From Streptomyces sp. RKAG293 (GTDB lineage: Bacteria > Actinomycetota > Actinomycetes > Streptomycetales > Streptomycetaceae): a stretch of DNA of 64,000 bases. The notes under the pieces are model-generated. The model searched no databases. It was not told the origin of the DNA and was given only the letters and a program-made list of their open reading frames with translations. Location of the stretch: contig NZ_JAJOZB010000001.1 in NCBI RefSeq assembly GCF_023701745.1, positions 2,300,501-2,364,500 of the forward strand, written 5' to 3'. This document shows, piece after piece, positions 1 to 7,618 of the stretch (positions are counted from its first letter, which is position 1; each line of letters begins with the position of its first letter). The translations under genes were made by a program, and so were the position numbers.

Positions 1-141
1 GCGGAAGGGCCGGTCCTGCGGAGGGCTGCACTCGCCTGGCTCCTGGGGAGTTCGTTCGAGGGGGGTGGCCAGCATGGTGCCACACGTCACACTCCGGTGG
101 AACAGCAGGTGCGGCCGCGAGTGCCGGGACCGCCGGAATGC

Positions 142-195
142 GGGAGGCGCCGGTGCCGGAACCCTTGCGGGCGTTCCGGCACCGGCGCCTCTCCC
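142..195 (-). terminator. Terminator-like hairpin downstream of trmI
   Basis: A near-perfect inverted repeat lies just past the trmI stop. The arm at 145-162 pairs exactly with 173-190 (18 bp), with a 10-nt loop and a few more pairs outside. There is no clear T-run, as is common in Streptomyces. I see no gene in bases 1-141. Confidence 0.7.
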
Positions 196-222
196 TGCTC
201 TCGGCGGGGCGGTGGCCCGGTA

Positions 223-1215
223 CTACTCGGCGGGCGCCTCGGGGGCGGCCGGTGCCTCGACGGCGGGCGTCTCGGCGGCGGTCACCTCAGCGGCCGCTGC
301 CGCGTCGGCGGGCGCGTGCTTGCCCCCGCTTTCGCTGCCGGGGCCGGTGTAGTCCTCGCCGTACGAACCCTTGGAGGGCCGGCGGCGGCGCATCGGCGGC
401 TCCACGCCGTCGGCGAGCCGGCGGGCGGTGAGCAGGAAGCCGGTGTGCCCGATCATGCGGTGGTCGGGACGTACCGCGAGACCCTCGACGTGCCAGTTCC
501 GGACCATGGTCTCCCAGGCCGCGGGCTCGTTGAAGGTGCCGTGCTCACGGATGGACTCGACGGTGCGGGCCATCTGCGTGGTGGTGGCGACGTAGCAGCA
601 CAGGATGCCGCCGGGGACGAGCGCCTTCGAGACGGCGTCGAGGCATTCCCAGGGGGCGAGCATGTCCAGAATGACGCGGTCGACATCGGTGTCGGACAGA
701 TTGTCCTGGAGGTCGCCGACGGTCAGCTGCCAGGCGGGGTGCTCCCCGCCGAAGTAGCGCTGGACGTTCTGGGTGGCGATCTCGGCGAAGTCGGCGCGGC
801 GCTCGTAGGAGTGCAGCATGCCCTGGTCGCCGACGGCGCGCAGCAGGAAGCTGCTGAGCGAGCCTGATCCGACTCCCGCTTCGACGACCCGGGCGCCGGG
901 GAAGATGTCGGCCATCGCCAGGATCTGCCCCGCGTCCTTGGGGTAGACCACTGCGGCACCGCGTGGCATGGACAGGACATAGTCGGGGAGCAGGGGACGC
1001 AGCGCCAGGTAGGCGACGTTCCCCGTGGTACGGACAACACTTCCTTCGGGAGCACCGATCAACTCGTCGTGCTGGAAAGCGCCCTTGTGGGTGTGGAACT
1101 GCTTTCCGGCTTCGAGCGTGAAGGTGTAGTGGCGTCCCTTGGGGTCGGTGAGCTGGACCTGGTCCCCGACTTGGAATGGGCCGCGACGGCGGGCGGCACC
1201 GGTCGGTTCGGACAT
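223..1215 (-). CDS. trmI: tRNA (adenine(58)-N1)-methyltransferase TrmI
   Basis: The product is a 330-residue class I SAM methyltransferase that makes N1-methyladenosine at tRNA position 58. Residues 1-90 match the TrmI N-terminal beta domain (GPFQVGDQVQLTDPKGRHYT). The SAM-binding motif VVEAGVGSGSLSSFLL follows at about 110-125, and the motif LDMLAPWECL sits near 180. Residues after about 285 are an Ala/Glu/Pro-rich tail of the kind seen in actinobacterial members. It lies 72 bp downstream of the site-2 protease gene on the same strand and probably shares its transcript. In actinobacteria this gene commonly sits beside the proteasome ATPase gene, which would be just outside the left edge of the window. 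Confidence 0.93.
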   Translation of the reverse strand: MSEPTGAARRRGPFQVGDQVQLTDPKGRHYTFTLEAGKQFHTHKGAFQHDELIGAPEGSVVRTTGNVAYLALRPLLPDYVLSMPRGAAVVYPKDAGQILAMADIFPGARVVEAGVGSGSLSSFLLRAVGDQGMLHSYERRADFAEIATQNVQRYFGGEHPAWQLTVGDLQDNLSDTDVDRVILDMLAPWECLDAVSKALVPGGILCCYVATTTQMARTVESIREHGTFNEPAAWETMVRNWHVEGLAVRPDHRMIGHTGFLLTARRLADGVEPPMRRRRPSKGSYGEDYTGPGSESGGKHAPADAAAAAEVTAAETPAVEAPAAPEAPAE

Positions 1216-1287
1216 GTGAACAGCGTAGCTGCTGTTTCTAGGGGCTCGGTTCGCCGCCGGGTGGTTCTGCAGGGCCCTTGGTCCGGG

Positions 1288-2499
1288 TCAGACCTGTGGC
1301 CTGGCCATCGCCGCAAGGAACGCCTTCTCCACGTCCGCCGTGGACAGCACCCCGTAGATCTCGCCCGTCGGCTCGACGACCAGGTACTCCGTCGACGGGG
1401 TCGCCCGCAGGGTGTCCAGCAGGTCCTCGCCCGCCAGTTCCGTCGAGACCCTCATGCCCGGCTTGAGGTCCTGGGCCAGGCCGCTGACCGCGACCCAGGG
1501 GCGGCGGTGCTCGGGGATGCCGACGATCGCGGCCTCGCGGACGACCGCGGTCGGGTCCCCCTGGCCGTCCACGACGACCAGGGCGCGGGCGCCGGCCTCG
1601 TTGGCGCGGCGCAGTGCCTCGGACAACGGGGTGTCGGAGCTGACGGGCACGGCGCGCCGGGTGAGGGTGCGGGCCCGGAGGTCGGGGAGGCGTTCGCGCA
1701 GCCGGGCCATGCGCAGGCTGTTCCCGGCGCCGGTCCAGATGATGGCGGCCAGGATCGCGGCGAGCAGGGCGTCGGTGAGCGAGTCGAATCCGCTGCTGTC
1801 GGCGGTGTCGTTGTACGTGAGCAGCGGCAGGCCGAGGACCGCGATGGCCAGTGCGCGGCCGGTCCAGGCGGCGGCGACCGTGCCGCTCATCGGCTTGCCG
1901 GTGATCTTCCAGACGACGGCCCGGAGCATCCGGCCGCCGTCCAGCGGGAGGCCGGGCAGCAGGTTGAACACCGCGACGATCAGGTTGCTGATCATGAGGC
2001 CGGCGAGCAGCACCCCGGGGACCGTGCCGGGCTCGACGACCTTCATGCCGCCGTAGAAGACACCGGCCAGCACCAGGGAGAGCAGCGGGCCGACGAAGGC
2101 GAGGACGAACTCCCTGCCCGGCGTCTCGGACTCCTTCTCGATCTCCGAGACACCGCCGAAGAACTGCAGCTGGATGCGGCGCACGGGCAGGTCGAAGCGC
2201 AGGGCGGCGACGGTGTGCGCGAGCTCGTGGATGAGCACCGAGGCGTAGAAGGCGACGGCGAAGAAGAGCGAGACGAGGTAGCGGATGTTGCCGAGTTCGG
2301 GCAGCACCTTGTCGAGCTGGCCGCCGAAGACCCAGGTGATGAGGGCCGCGACCAGGAACCAGCTGGGAGCGACGTAGACGGGCACACCGAAGATGCGGCC
2401 CATGAGGATGCCGCCGCCGGCTTCGCGCGGGCCCTTCTTCGGCCCGTTCCCCGGTTGGGCCTGCGTGCCCTGGGACGGCGGCTGCCCGCTCTCGCTCAC
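1288..2499 (-). CDS. Site-2 protease family (M50) membrane metalloprotease with CBS domains
   Basis: This is a multi-pass intramembrane zinc protease of about 403 residues. The zinc motif HELAHT (HExxH) lies in an early membrane segment, and the third ligand region is near NLLPGLPLDGGR (N-x-x-P-x-x-P-L-D-G-G). A C-terminal region with two CBS-like repeats ends the protein. This order is typical of the Rip3-like branch of actinobacterial site-2 proteases, which cleave membrane-bound regulators; the substrate here is unknown. I choose the GTG at 2499 because GAGGGG lies 5 bases upstream of it. An ATG at 2532 would add 11 residues with no ribosome-binding site. The gene is upstream of trmI and divergent from the RecB-like gene. 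Confidence 0.88.
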   Translation of the reverse strand: MSESGQPPSQGTQAQPGNGPKKGPREAGGGILMGRIFGVPVYVAPSWFLVAALITWVFGGQLDKVLPELGNIRYLVSLFFAVAFYASVLIHELAHTVAALRFDLPVRRIQLQFFGGVSEIEKESETPGREFVLAFVGPLLSLVLAGVFYGGMKVVEPGTVPGVLLAGLMISNLIVAVFNLLPGLPLDGGRMLRAVVWKITGKPMSGTVAAAWTGRALAIAVLGLPLLTYNDTADSSGFDSLTDALLAAILAAIIWTGAGNSLRMARLRERLPDLRARTLTRRAVPVSSDTPLSEALRRANEAGARALVVVDGQGDPTAVVREAAIVGIPEHRRPWVAVSGLAQDLKPGMRVSTELAGEDLLDTLRATPSTEYLVVEPTGEIYGVLSTADVEKAFLAAMARPQV

Positions 2500-2637
2500 T
2501 GGTTCCCCTCGTTCATGTGTGAACCCTCGCAATGGCCGAATCGATCATGCAATGCGAGGGGCTCTGCCGTCGATGGTATGGCCCGGTGGTCCGTGGCCGA
2601 CACCGGCTGTCGGTGGGAGGCCGTAGGGTCGTCTGCC

Positions 2638-3498
2638 ATGGGCACCAGCACCTCAGACATCCCTCCCCGGCCACCGTCGTCACTCTCCCCGTCACGGGCG
2701 TCGGACTTCATGCGGTGTCCGCTGCTGTACCGGCTGCGGGTGATCGACAAGTTGCCGGAGAAGCCGAGCGAGGCGGCCACCCGGGGCACCGTGGTGCACG
2801 CGGTGCTCGAACGGCTCTTCGACTCCCCCGCTGTCGAGCGTACGGCGGACCGCGCCCGTTCGATGGTTCCGGGCGAGTGGGAGAAGCTGCTGGCCGCCCG
2901 GCCCGAGCTGGCCCAGCTCTTCGAGGTGGCGGACGGGCCCGGCCTCACCCGGTGGCTGGAGAGCGCCGAGCAGCTCGTCGACCGCTGGTTCACGCTGGAG
3001 GACCCGACGCGGCTGGAACCCGCCGAGCGGGAGCTGTACGTGGAGACGGTGCTGGACTCGGGGCTGACGCTGCGCGGGTACGTCGACCGGCTGGATGTGG
3101 CGCCGTCCGGCGATCTGCGGGTGGTCGACTACAAGACGGGCAAGGCGCCCCGCCCGGAGTACGCCGGCGAGGCGCTGTTCCAGATGAAGTTCTACGCGCT
3201 GGTGCTGTGGCGGCTGCGCGGAGTGGTGCCGCGCCGGCTGCAGCTGGTCTACCTGGGCAGTGGCGACGTGATCATGTACGACCCGTCGGAAGCGGACCTG
3301 CTGAGCGTGGAGCGCAAGCTGCTGGCGCTGTGGGACGCCATCCGTGCGGCCACGGCGACCGGTGAGTGGCTGCCGCGGCGGACCAAGCTGTGCGGCTGGT
3401 GCGACCACCAGACGGTCTGTCCGGAGTTCGGGGGCACTCCCCCGCCCTATCCGCTGCCGCTCCCGGGGCCCGCGCCGTCCGGTGACGACGTGATCTAG
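2638..3498 (+). CDS. RecB-family PD-(D/E)XK nuclease with a cysteine cluster
   Basis: The 286-residue protein starts at the ATG at 2638. Its nuclease core is visible as GYVDRLD...[12 protein letters not shown], the D-x-K signature of RecB-type exonucleases. A cysteine near the N terminus (FMRCPLLYR) and a C-terminal C-x2-C-x5-C cluster ([10 protein letters not shown]) match the arrangement that holds a 4Fe-4S cluster in AddB/Cas4-like nucleases. It is a stand-alone nuclease with no helicase partner beside it. The open frame continues far upstream antisense to the protease gene, but only the part from 2638 looks like this family. It probably acts in DNA repair. Confidence 0.88.
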   Translation: MGTSTSDIPPRPPSSLSPSRASDFMRCPLLYRLRVIDKLPEKPSEAATRGTVVHAVLERLFDSPAVERTADRARSMVPGEWEKLLAARPELAQLFEVADGPGLTRWLESAEQLVDRWFTLEDPTRLEPAERELYVETVLDSGLTLRGYVDRLDVAPSGDLRVVDYKTGKAPRPEYAGEALFQMKFYALVLWRLRGVVPRRLQLVYLGSGDVIMYDPSEADLLSVERKLLALWDAIRAATATGEWLPRRTKLCGWCDHQTVCPEFGGTPPPYPLPLPGPAPSGDDVI

Positions 3499-3538
3499 GC
3501 AAGAATGGGGCGGGACCGGCAACGACGAGGGAGATCTT

Positions 3539-4210
3539 GTGGCGATTCGCGTCCTACTGGTGGACGACCAGCCGCTGCTGCGTACCGGCTTCCGCATGAT
3601 CCTGGAGGCCGAGCCGGACCTCGCCGTGATCGGTGAGGCCGGGGACGGCCAGCAGGCTCTGGACCAGGTGCGGGCGCTGCAGCCCGACGTGGTGCTGATG
3701 GACATCCGGATGCCGCGGATGGACGGGGTCGAGGCGACCCGCCAGATCACCGGCCCCGGGCGGGACGGACCGGCGAAGGTCCTGGTGCTGACCACCTTCG
3801 ACCTGGACGAGTACGTGGTCGAGGCGCTGCGCGCCGGTGCCAGCGGCTTCCTGCTCAAGGACGCGCCGGCCGCCGAGCTGGTGCAGGCGATCCGGGTGGT
3901 CGCGGCGGGCGAGGCCATGCTCGCGCCCAGCATCACCCGCCGGCTCCTCGACAAGTACGCGGGGCGGCTCCCGTCCGGCGAGGAGTCCGTGCCGCAGCCG
4001 CTGCACACCCTCACCGAGCGCGAGGTCGAGGTGCTGAAGCTGGTCGCCCGGGGGCTGTCGAACGCGGAGATCGCGGCGGAGCTGTTCGTCAGCGAGACGA
4101 CCGTGAAGACCCATGTCGGGCACGTGCTGACCAAGCTGGGCCTGCGCGACCGCGTCCAGGCGGCGGTGTACGCGTACGAGAGCGGGCTGGTGCGCCCCGG
4201 AGCCGGCTGA
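3539..4210 (+). CDS. NarL/LuxR-type response regulator (orphan)
   Basis: The 223-residue regulator has an N-terminal receiver with the acidic pair VDDQ (D9, D10), the predicted phospho-acceptor Asp55 ([13 protein letters not shown]) and the conserved lysine in LLKDAP. A LuxR-type helix-turn-helix follows at about 155-210 ([36 protein letters not shown]). The start is the GTG at 3539, preceded by GAGGGAG. No histidine kinase gene lies next to it, so its partner is elsewhere or phosphorylation is not its input. It follows the RecB-like gene by 40 bp. Confidence 0.92.
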   Translation: MAIRVLLVDDQPLLRTGFRMILEAEPDLAVIGEAGDGQQALDQVRALQPDVVLMDIRMPRMDGVEATRQITGPGRDGPAKVLVLTTFDLDEYVVEALRAGASGFLLKDAPAAELVQAIRVVAAGEAMLAPSITRRLLDKYAGRLPSGEESVPQPLHTLTEREVEVLKLVARGLSNAEIAAELFVSETTVKTHVGHVLTKLGLRDRVQAAVYAYESGLVRPGAG

Positions 4211-4263
4211 GCGGGCCGCGGGCGGCGTCGTGATCGCACCGCGGGGTCGGTAACGTCCCCGCC

Positions 4264-4839
4264 ATGCAGACCACTCTCCACGGCGCCTCGGTCACGCTGC
4301 GTCCGGCCACCGCCGCCGACATTCCCGCACTCACCGCGATCCGCTCGACCCCGGAGGTCTACGAACGGTGGCACGGTGACCGCGACGACATGGCCGCGTC
4401 CATCGCCGAGGACTTCGCCGAGCCGGACACCGAGGTCTTCGTCATCGAGCACGAGGGCCGCGTGGCGGGCGCGATCCAGTGGGGCGCCGAGGAGGAGCCC
4501 GACTACCGGCACGCGAACATCGACATCTACCTCGACCCCGCCCGCCACGGCCGCGGGCTGGGCACCGACGCCGTGCGGACCCTCACCCTGCATCTGATCA
4601 CCGCACACGGGCACCACCGGCTGATCATCGATCCGGCGGCCGACAACACCGCCGCCATCCGCTGCTACACCAAGGTGGGATTCCGGCCGGTCGGCATCAT
4701 GCGCGACTACGAGCGCGGCCTCGACGGAACATGGCACGACGGCCTCATGATGGACCTGCTGGCCCGGGATCTTCCTGTTGAGGACAGAACCTGGCGTGGT
4801 CCGAGCGATCCCGGGCGCTCTGTCACACCCCCCGCCTAG
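4264..4839 (+). CDS. GNAT-family N-acetyltransferase
   Basis: The 191-residue protein carries the acetyl-CoA pyrophosphate loop RHGRGLGTDAVRTL, followed by NTAAIRCYTKVGFRPVG, the classic GNAT motif A/B pair. The closing segment resembles RimJ/RimL proteins and aminoglycoside 6'-N-acetyltransferases. The acceptor cannot be told from sequence: drug, peptide N terminus and small amine are all possible. It stands alone between a response regulator and a sigma factor gene on the same strand. Confidence 0.85.
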   Translation: MQTTLHGASVTLRPATAADIPALTAIRSTPEVYERWHGDRDDMAASIAEDFAEPDTEVFVIEHEGRVAGAIQWGAEEEPDYRHANIDIYLDPARHGRGLGTDAVRTLTLHLITAHGHHRLIIDPAADNTAAIRCYTKVGFRPVGIMRDYERGLDGTWHDGLMMDLLARDLPVEDRTWRGPSDPGRSVTPPA

Positions 4840-4890
4840 GATGACCGGGACGGCTGGAGCTGACGGCCGACGGTCGACAAGGGGCCCTCG

Positions 4891-5874
4891 ATGAGTGATC
4901 TCGCGGCAATGGACGGCGTGGCTTCGGAGCTGCAGTTGGAGCGGCACCGGGTGGAGCTGACGGGTTACTGCTACCGGATGCTGGGATCGGCGTTCGAGTC
5001 GGAGGACGCCGTCCAGGAGACCCTGGTGCGGGCGTGGCGCGGCTTCGACCGGTTCGAGGGCCGGGCGTCGCTGCGGTCGTGGCTGTACCGCATCGCCACC
5101 AACGTCTGTCTGGACATGCTCAAGGCGCGCGAGCGCCGGGCCCGCCCGATGGATCTCGCGTCCCCCGTCTCGTCCTCGTCGCCGCTGACTCCGGCACTGC
5201 CGGAGGCGACGTGGATCGAGCCGATGCCCGACGGCCGGATGCTGCCCTCGGGCGGCGATCCGGCCGAGGTGGCCGCCCAGCGCGATTCGGTCCGGCTGGC
5301 GTTCGTCGCCGCGCTGCAGCACCTGGCGCCCCGGCAGCGCGCGGTGCTGATCCTGCGGGAGGTGCTGGCGTGGAAGGCGAGCGAGGTCGCCGAGCTGCTG
5401 GACACGACGGTGGCGTCGGTCAACAGCGCGCTGCAGCGGGCCCGTTCGGCGCTCGCCGCCAGTGATGTCACCACCAGCGACCCGGCCCGGCCGATGGACG
5501 CGACGCAGCGGGCCCTGCTGGCCCGCTACGTCGACGCCTTCGAGCGCTACGACCTGGATTCGCTCACCTCGCTGCTGCGGGAGGACGCGACCCTGTCGAT
5601 GCCGCCGTACGAGCTGTGGTTCCGCGGACCCGCGGACATCCGCGGTTGGATGCTCGGGACCGGCATAGGCTGCGCGGGCTCGCGGCTGCTGCCGGTCACG
5701 GCGAACGGCTCACCGGCGTTCGGCCAGTACCGGCCCGCTTCCGACGGCGGGCACGAGCCGTGGGCGCTGCAGGTCATCGAGATCTCAGGGGACCGGATCA
5801 CCGGGATCAACTCGTTCCTCGACACGGCGCACCTGTTTCCGCTGTTCGGCCTGCCCCCACGGCTGGAGCCGTAG
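4891..5874 (+). CDS. ECF sigma factor, SigG type, with C-terminal SnoaL-like domain
   Basis: The 327-residue sigma factor has region 2 at about 15-85 (GYCYRMLGSAFESEDAVQETLVRAWRG...SWLYRIATNVCLDML) and region 4 at about 130-190 (QHLAPRQRAVLILREVLAWKASEVAELLDTTVASVNSALQRAR). A SnoaL/NTF2-like domain of about 110 residues follows. This layout is that of the mycobacterial SigG/TIGR02960 group, in which the extra domain is thought to replace a separate anti-sigma factor. No anti-sigma gene is adjacent. The last 90 bases overlap the convergent STAS gene. Confidence 0.9.
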   Translation: MSDLAAMDGVASELQLERHRVELTGYCYRMLGSAFESEDAVQETLVRAWRGFDRFEGRASLRSWLYRIATNVCLDMLKARERRARPMDLASPVSSSSPLTPALPEATWIEPMPDGRMLPSGGDPAEVAAQRDSVRLAFVAALQHLAPRQRAVLILREVLAWKASEVAELLDTTVASVNSALQRARSALAASDVTTSDPARPMDATQRALLARYVDAFERYDLDSLTSLLREDATLSMPPYELWFRGPADIRGWMLGTGIGCAGSRLLPVTANGSPAFGQYRPASDGGHEPWALQVIEISGDRITGINSFLDTAHLFPLFGLPPRLEP

Positions 5875-6240
5875 GCCCCGACCGGTGCTGTCGGCTGCCC
5901 CCGCCGGCTCCAGGGGCAGCACGTCCCGCAGCCCCGCCAGGGCCAGCAGGCCGCACAGCCGCCCGTCGGCGTTCCGCAGCCGTATCCGGCTGCCGAGCCG
6001 CCGGGCGGTGAGCTGCAGACGGGCCAGGGTTTCGACGGTGACCGCGTCCGGGTCGGTGAGGGCGGCCACGTCACAGGTCACCCAGCCCGGTTCCGCGCCG
6101 TGCAGCCGGTCCCGCAGGCACGCGCACAGCTCCGGTATGCCGGCGCGGGTGAGCGGGCCGGCCAGGACCCAGACGACCGCGTCCGGGCCCTGCTCCGGCT
6201 GCCGTTCGGTCCCCTCCCGCACCTCATCGGCTGCACTCAA
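5785..6240 (-). CDS. STAS-domain protein (anti-sigma-antagonist-like)
   Basis: The 151-residue product has a STAS fold over about residues 18-115 (VVWVLAGPLTRAGIPELCACLRDRL...CDVAALTDPDAVTVETLARLQLTARRLG). The usual phosphorylatable Ser/Thr of SpoIIAA is not evident: the loop reads DVAALTDPDAV. The start is a TTG at 6240, supported by AGGAGG six bases upstream. The C-terminal 30 codons lie inside the end of the sigma factor gene on the other strand and are Gln/Arg-rich, so the tail may be incidental. A regulatory role in a partner-switching circuit is plausible but unproven. Confidence 0.75.
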   Translation of the reverse strand: MSAADEVREGTERQPEQGPDAVVWVLAGPLTRAGIPELCACLRDRLHGAEPGWVTCDVAALTDPDAVTVETLARLQLTARRLGSRIRLRNADGRLCGLLALAGLRDVLPLEPAGAADSTGRGLRLQPWGQAEQRKQVRRVEERVDPGDPVP

Positions 6241-6343
6241 CGTCGGCCTCCTGTCGTGGGTTCTCCTACGACAGACCTGCCGGCCGGGCAGAACTCATCG
6301 CCGGCGGGGCGTCCCTGCCCCGCGGTACCCGGCCCCGTAGTGC

Positions 6344-7474
6344 CTAACGGGCCGGTCCGGCGCCTGCTCCCGCGGCCGCTTCGACGACGTCCGCGACGGC
6401 GCAGCTGACGTTGTCGGGCCCGCCGCCCGCGTTGGCCAGCCCGATCAGCTCGCGGACGGCCTCCTCGGGGTCGGTGACCGTGGCGAGCACCTGGTGGATG
6501 TCCTGGCCGGGCACCACGGCGGTCAGGCCGTCGGAGCACAGCAGATAGCGGTCGCCGGGGAGCGCGTCGTGCAGGCGCAGATCGGCGGCGGACGCGTCGC
6601 CGCCGTCGAGAGCCCGCAGCAGCAGCGTCCGCTGCGGGTGCGAGGCCGCCTCTCCCGGGCTGATGCGGCCGTCGTCGACCATCGACTGGACGAGGGTGTG
6701 GTCGTGGGTGATCTGGAAGAGCTCGCCGCCGCGCAGCAGATAGGCGCGCGAGTCGCCGATGTGGACGAGGGCGAGCTGGGAGCCGGTCCACAGCATGGCC
6801 GTCAGGGTCGTTCCCGGCCCCTGCGGCGCGCCGTCGGTGCCCGCGAGGCCCCGCACCGCCTCGTTGGCCTCCTGTACGGCGTTCTCGAGGGCGTTGAGGA
6901 GACCGCCGGCGGGGATGCCGGGGCCCGTGGTGCCGGTGCGGGTGCCGTCGGCGAGGTCGAGGCGCTTGAGCGCCTCGATGGCGGCGGCGCTCGCGGGCGC
7001 CCCGCCGGCGCCGAATCCGTCGGCGACGGCGAGCAGCCGGGCGTCGGCGTAGGCCGCGTCCTGGTTGCTCTCGCGGATCAGGCCGGTGTCGGTGAGCGCG
7101 GCGTAGCGGATCGCCAGAGCTGCTCCGGTGCGTTCCATGACGGTGTCCTTCCGTGACAGGTGGTCGACGAGGAAGGTCGCGAGGTCCCGCCGGGCGTCGG
7201 TGTCGGACTCGACCTGTGCCCAGAACGCGGCGACGGCCCCGGCCGCCGCGGCGGGTGCCAGATCGCACACCACCCGGATCCGTGCCAGCGGCATGCCGAG
7301 CCGGCGGAGCCAGGCCACCAGCCCGGCCCGTTCCAGCTGCGCCGGATCGTAGAACCGGTAGCCGGTCAGCGGGTCGACGCGGGCGGGCGGCAGCAGTCCG
7401 AGTTCGTCGTACAGCCGCAGCGCCTTGGGCGACAGGCCGGACGCGTGCCCGAACTCCCCGATCGTCAGCAGCAC
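6344..7474 (-). CDS. MerR DNA-binding domain fused to a PP2C-type phosphatase domain
   Basis: The 376-residue protein starts at a GTG with GGAGGAGG upstream. Residues 1-75 are a MerR winged helix (IGEFGHASGLSPKALRLYDELGLLPPARVDPLTGYRFY). After a helical linker, residues 122-365 form a PP2C domain: SNQDAAYA, LALVHIGDSRAYLLRGGEL, TLLRALDG, RYLLCSDGLTAVV and GGPDNVSCAV are its metal-site motifs. The first motif is altered to VADGFGAGG, where D-G-M-G-G is usual. This is a one-protein link between DNA binding and Ser/Thr dephosphorylation. What the MerR part senses is unknown. Confidence 0.88.
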   Translation of the reverse strand: MLLTIGEFGHASGLSPKALRLYDELGLLPPARVDPLTGYRFYDPAQLERAGLVAWLRRLGMPLARIRVVCDLAPAAAAGAVAAFWAQVESDTDARRDLATFLVDHLSRKDTVMERTGAALAIRYAALTDTGLIRESNQDAAYADARLLAVADGFGAGGAPASAAAIEALKRLDLADGTRTGTTGPGIPAGGLLNALENAVQEANEAVRGLAGTDGAPQGPGTTLTAMLWTGSQLALVHIGDSRAYLLRGGELFQITHDHTLVQSMVDDGRISPGEAASHPQRTLLLRALDGGDASAADLRLHDALPGDRYLLCSDGLTAVVPGQDIHQVLATVTDPEEAVRELIGLANAGGGPDNVSCAVADVVEAAAGAGAGPAR

Positions 7475-7569
7475 CGTGCTCGCCTCCTCCTGCCGGGCGG
7501 TGTGCCCGGCTGCCCCGATGCTGTGGTCTGCCCCAGGGACAAGGTCAACCCCGGCCGCCCCGGCGCAGC

Positions 7570-7608
7570 GGAACGGGTCCGGACGACAGTGTCGTCCGGA
7601 CCCGTTCC
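7570..7608 (-). terminator. Strong terminator hairpin at the end of the peptide ABC operon
   Basis: A perfect 18-bp inverted repeat, 7570-7587 with 7591-7608, has a 3-base loop and lies 10 bases after the last binding-protein gene. It also sits upstream of the MerR-PP2C gene, so it insulates that gene. Confidence 0.85.
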
Positions 7609-7618
7609 AGTGTCCTGA

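Noticed and set aside
1069-2637. Upstream extension of the RecB-like frame by more than 500 codons
   Set aside because: The extra part is antisense to the site-2 protease and does not resemble a protein; the family's N terminus starts at 2638.
4264-4839. Aminoglycoside 6'-N-acetyltransferase (resistance gene)
   Set aside because: The resemblance is limited to the general GNAT core and closing motif. Without alignment to true AAC(6') enzymes the drug-specific call is not supported.
2692-5322. An 876-codon minus-strand frame over the response regulator, GNAT and sigma genes
   Set aside because: It lies opposite three recognisable genes and its translation is Arg/Pro/Gly-rich without any known motif.
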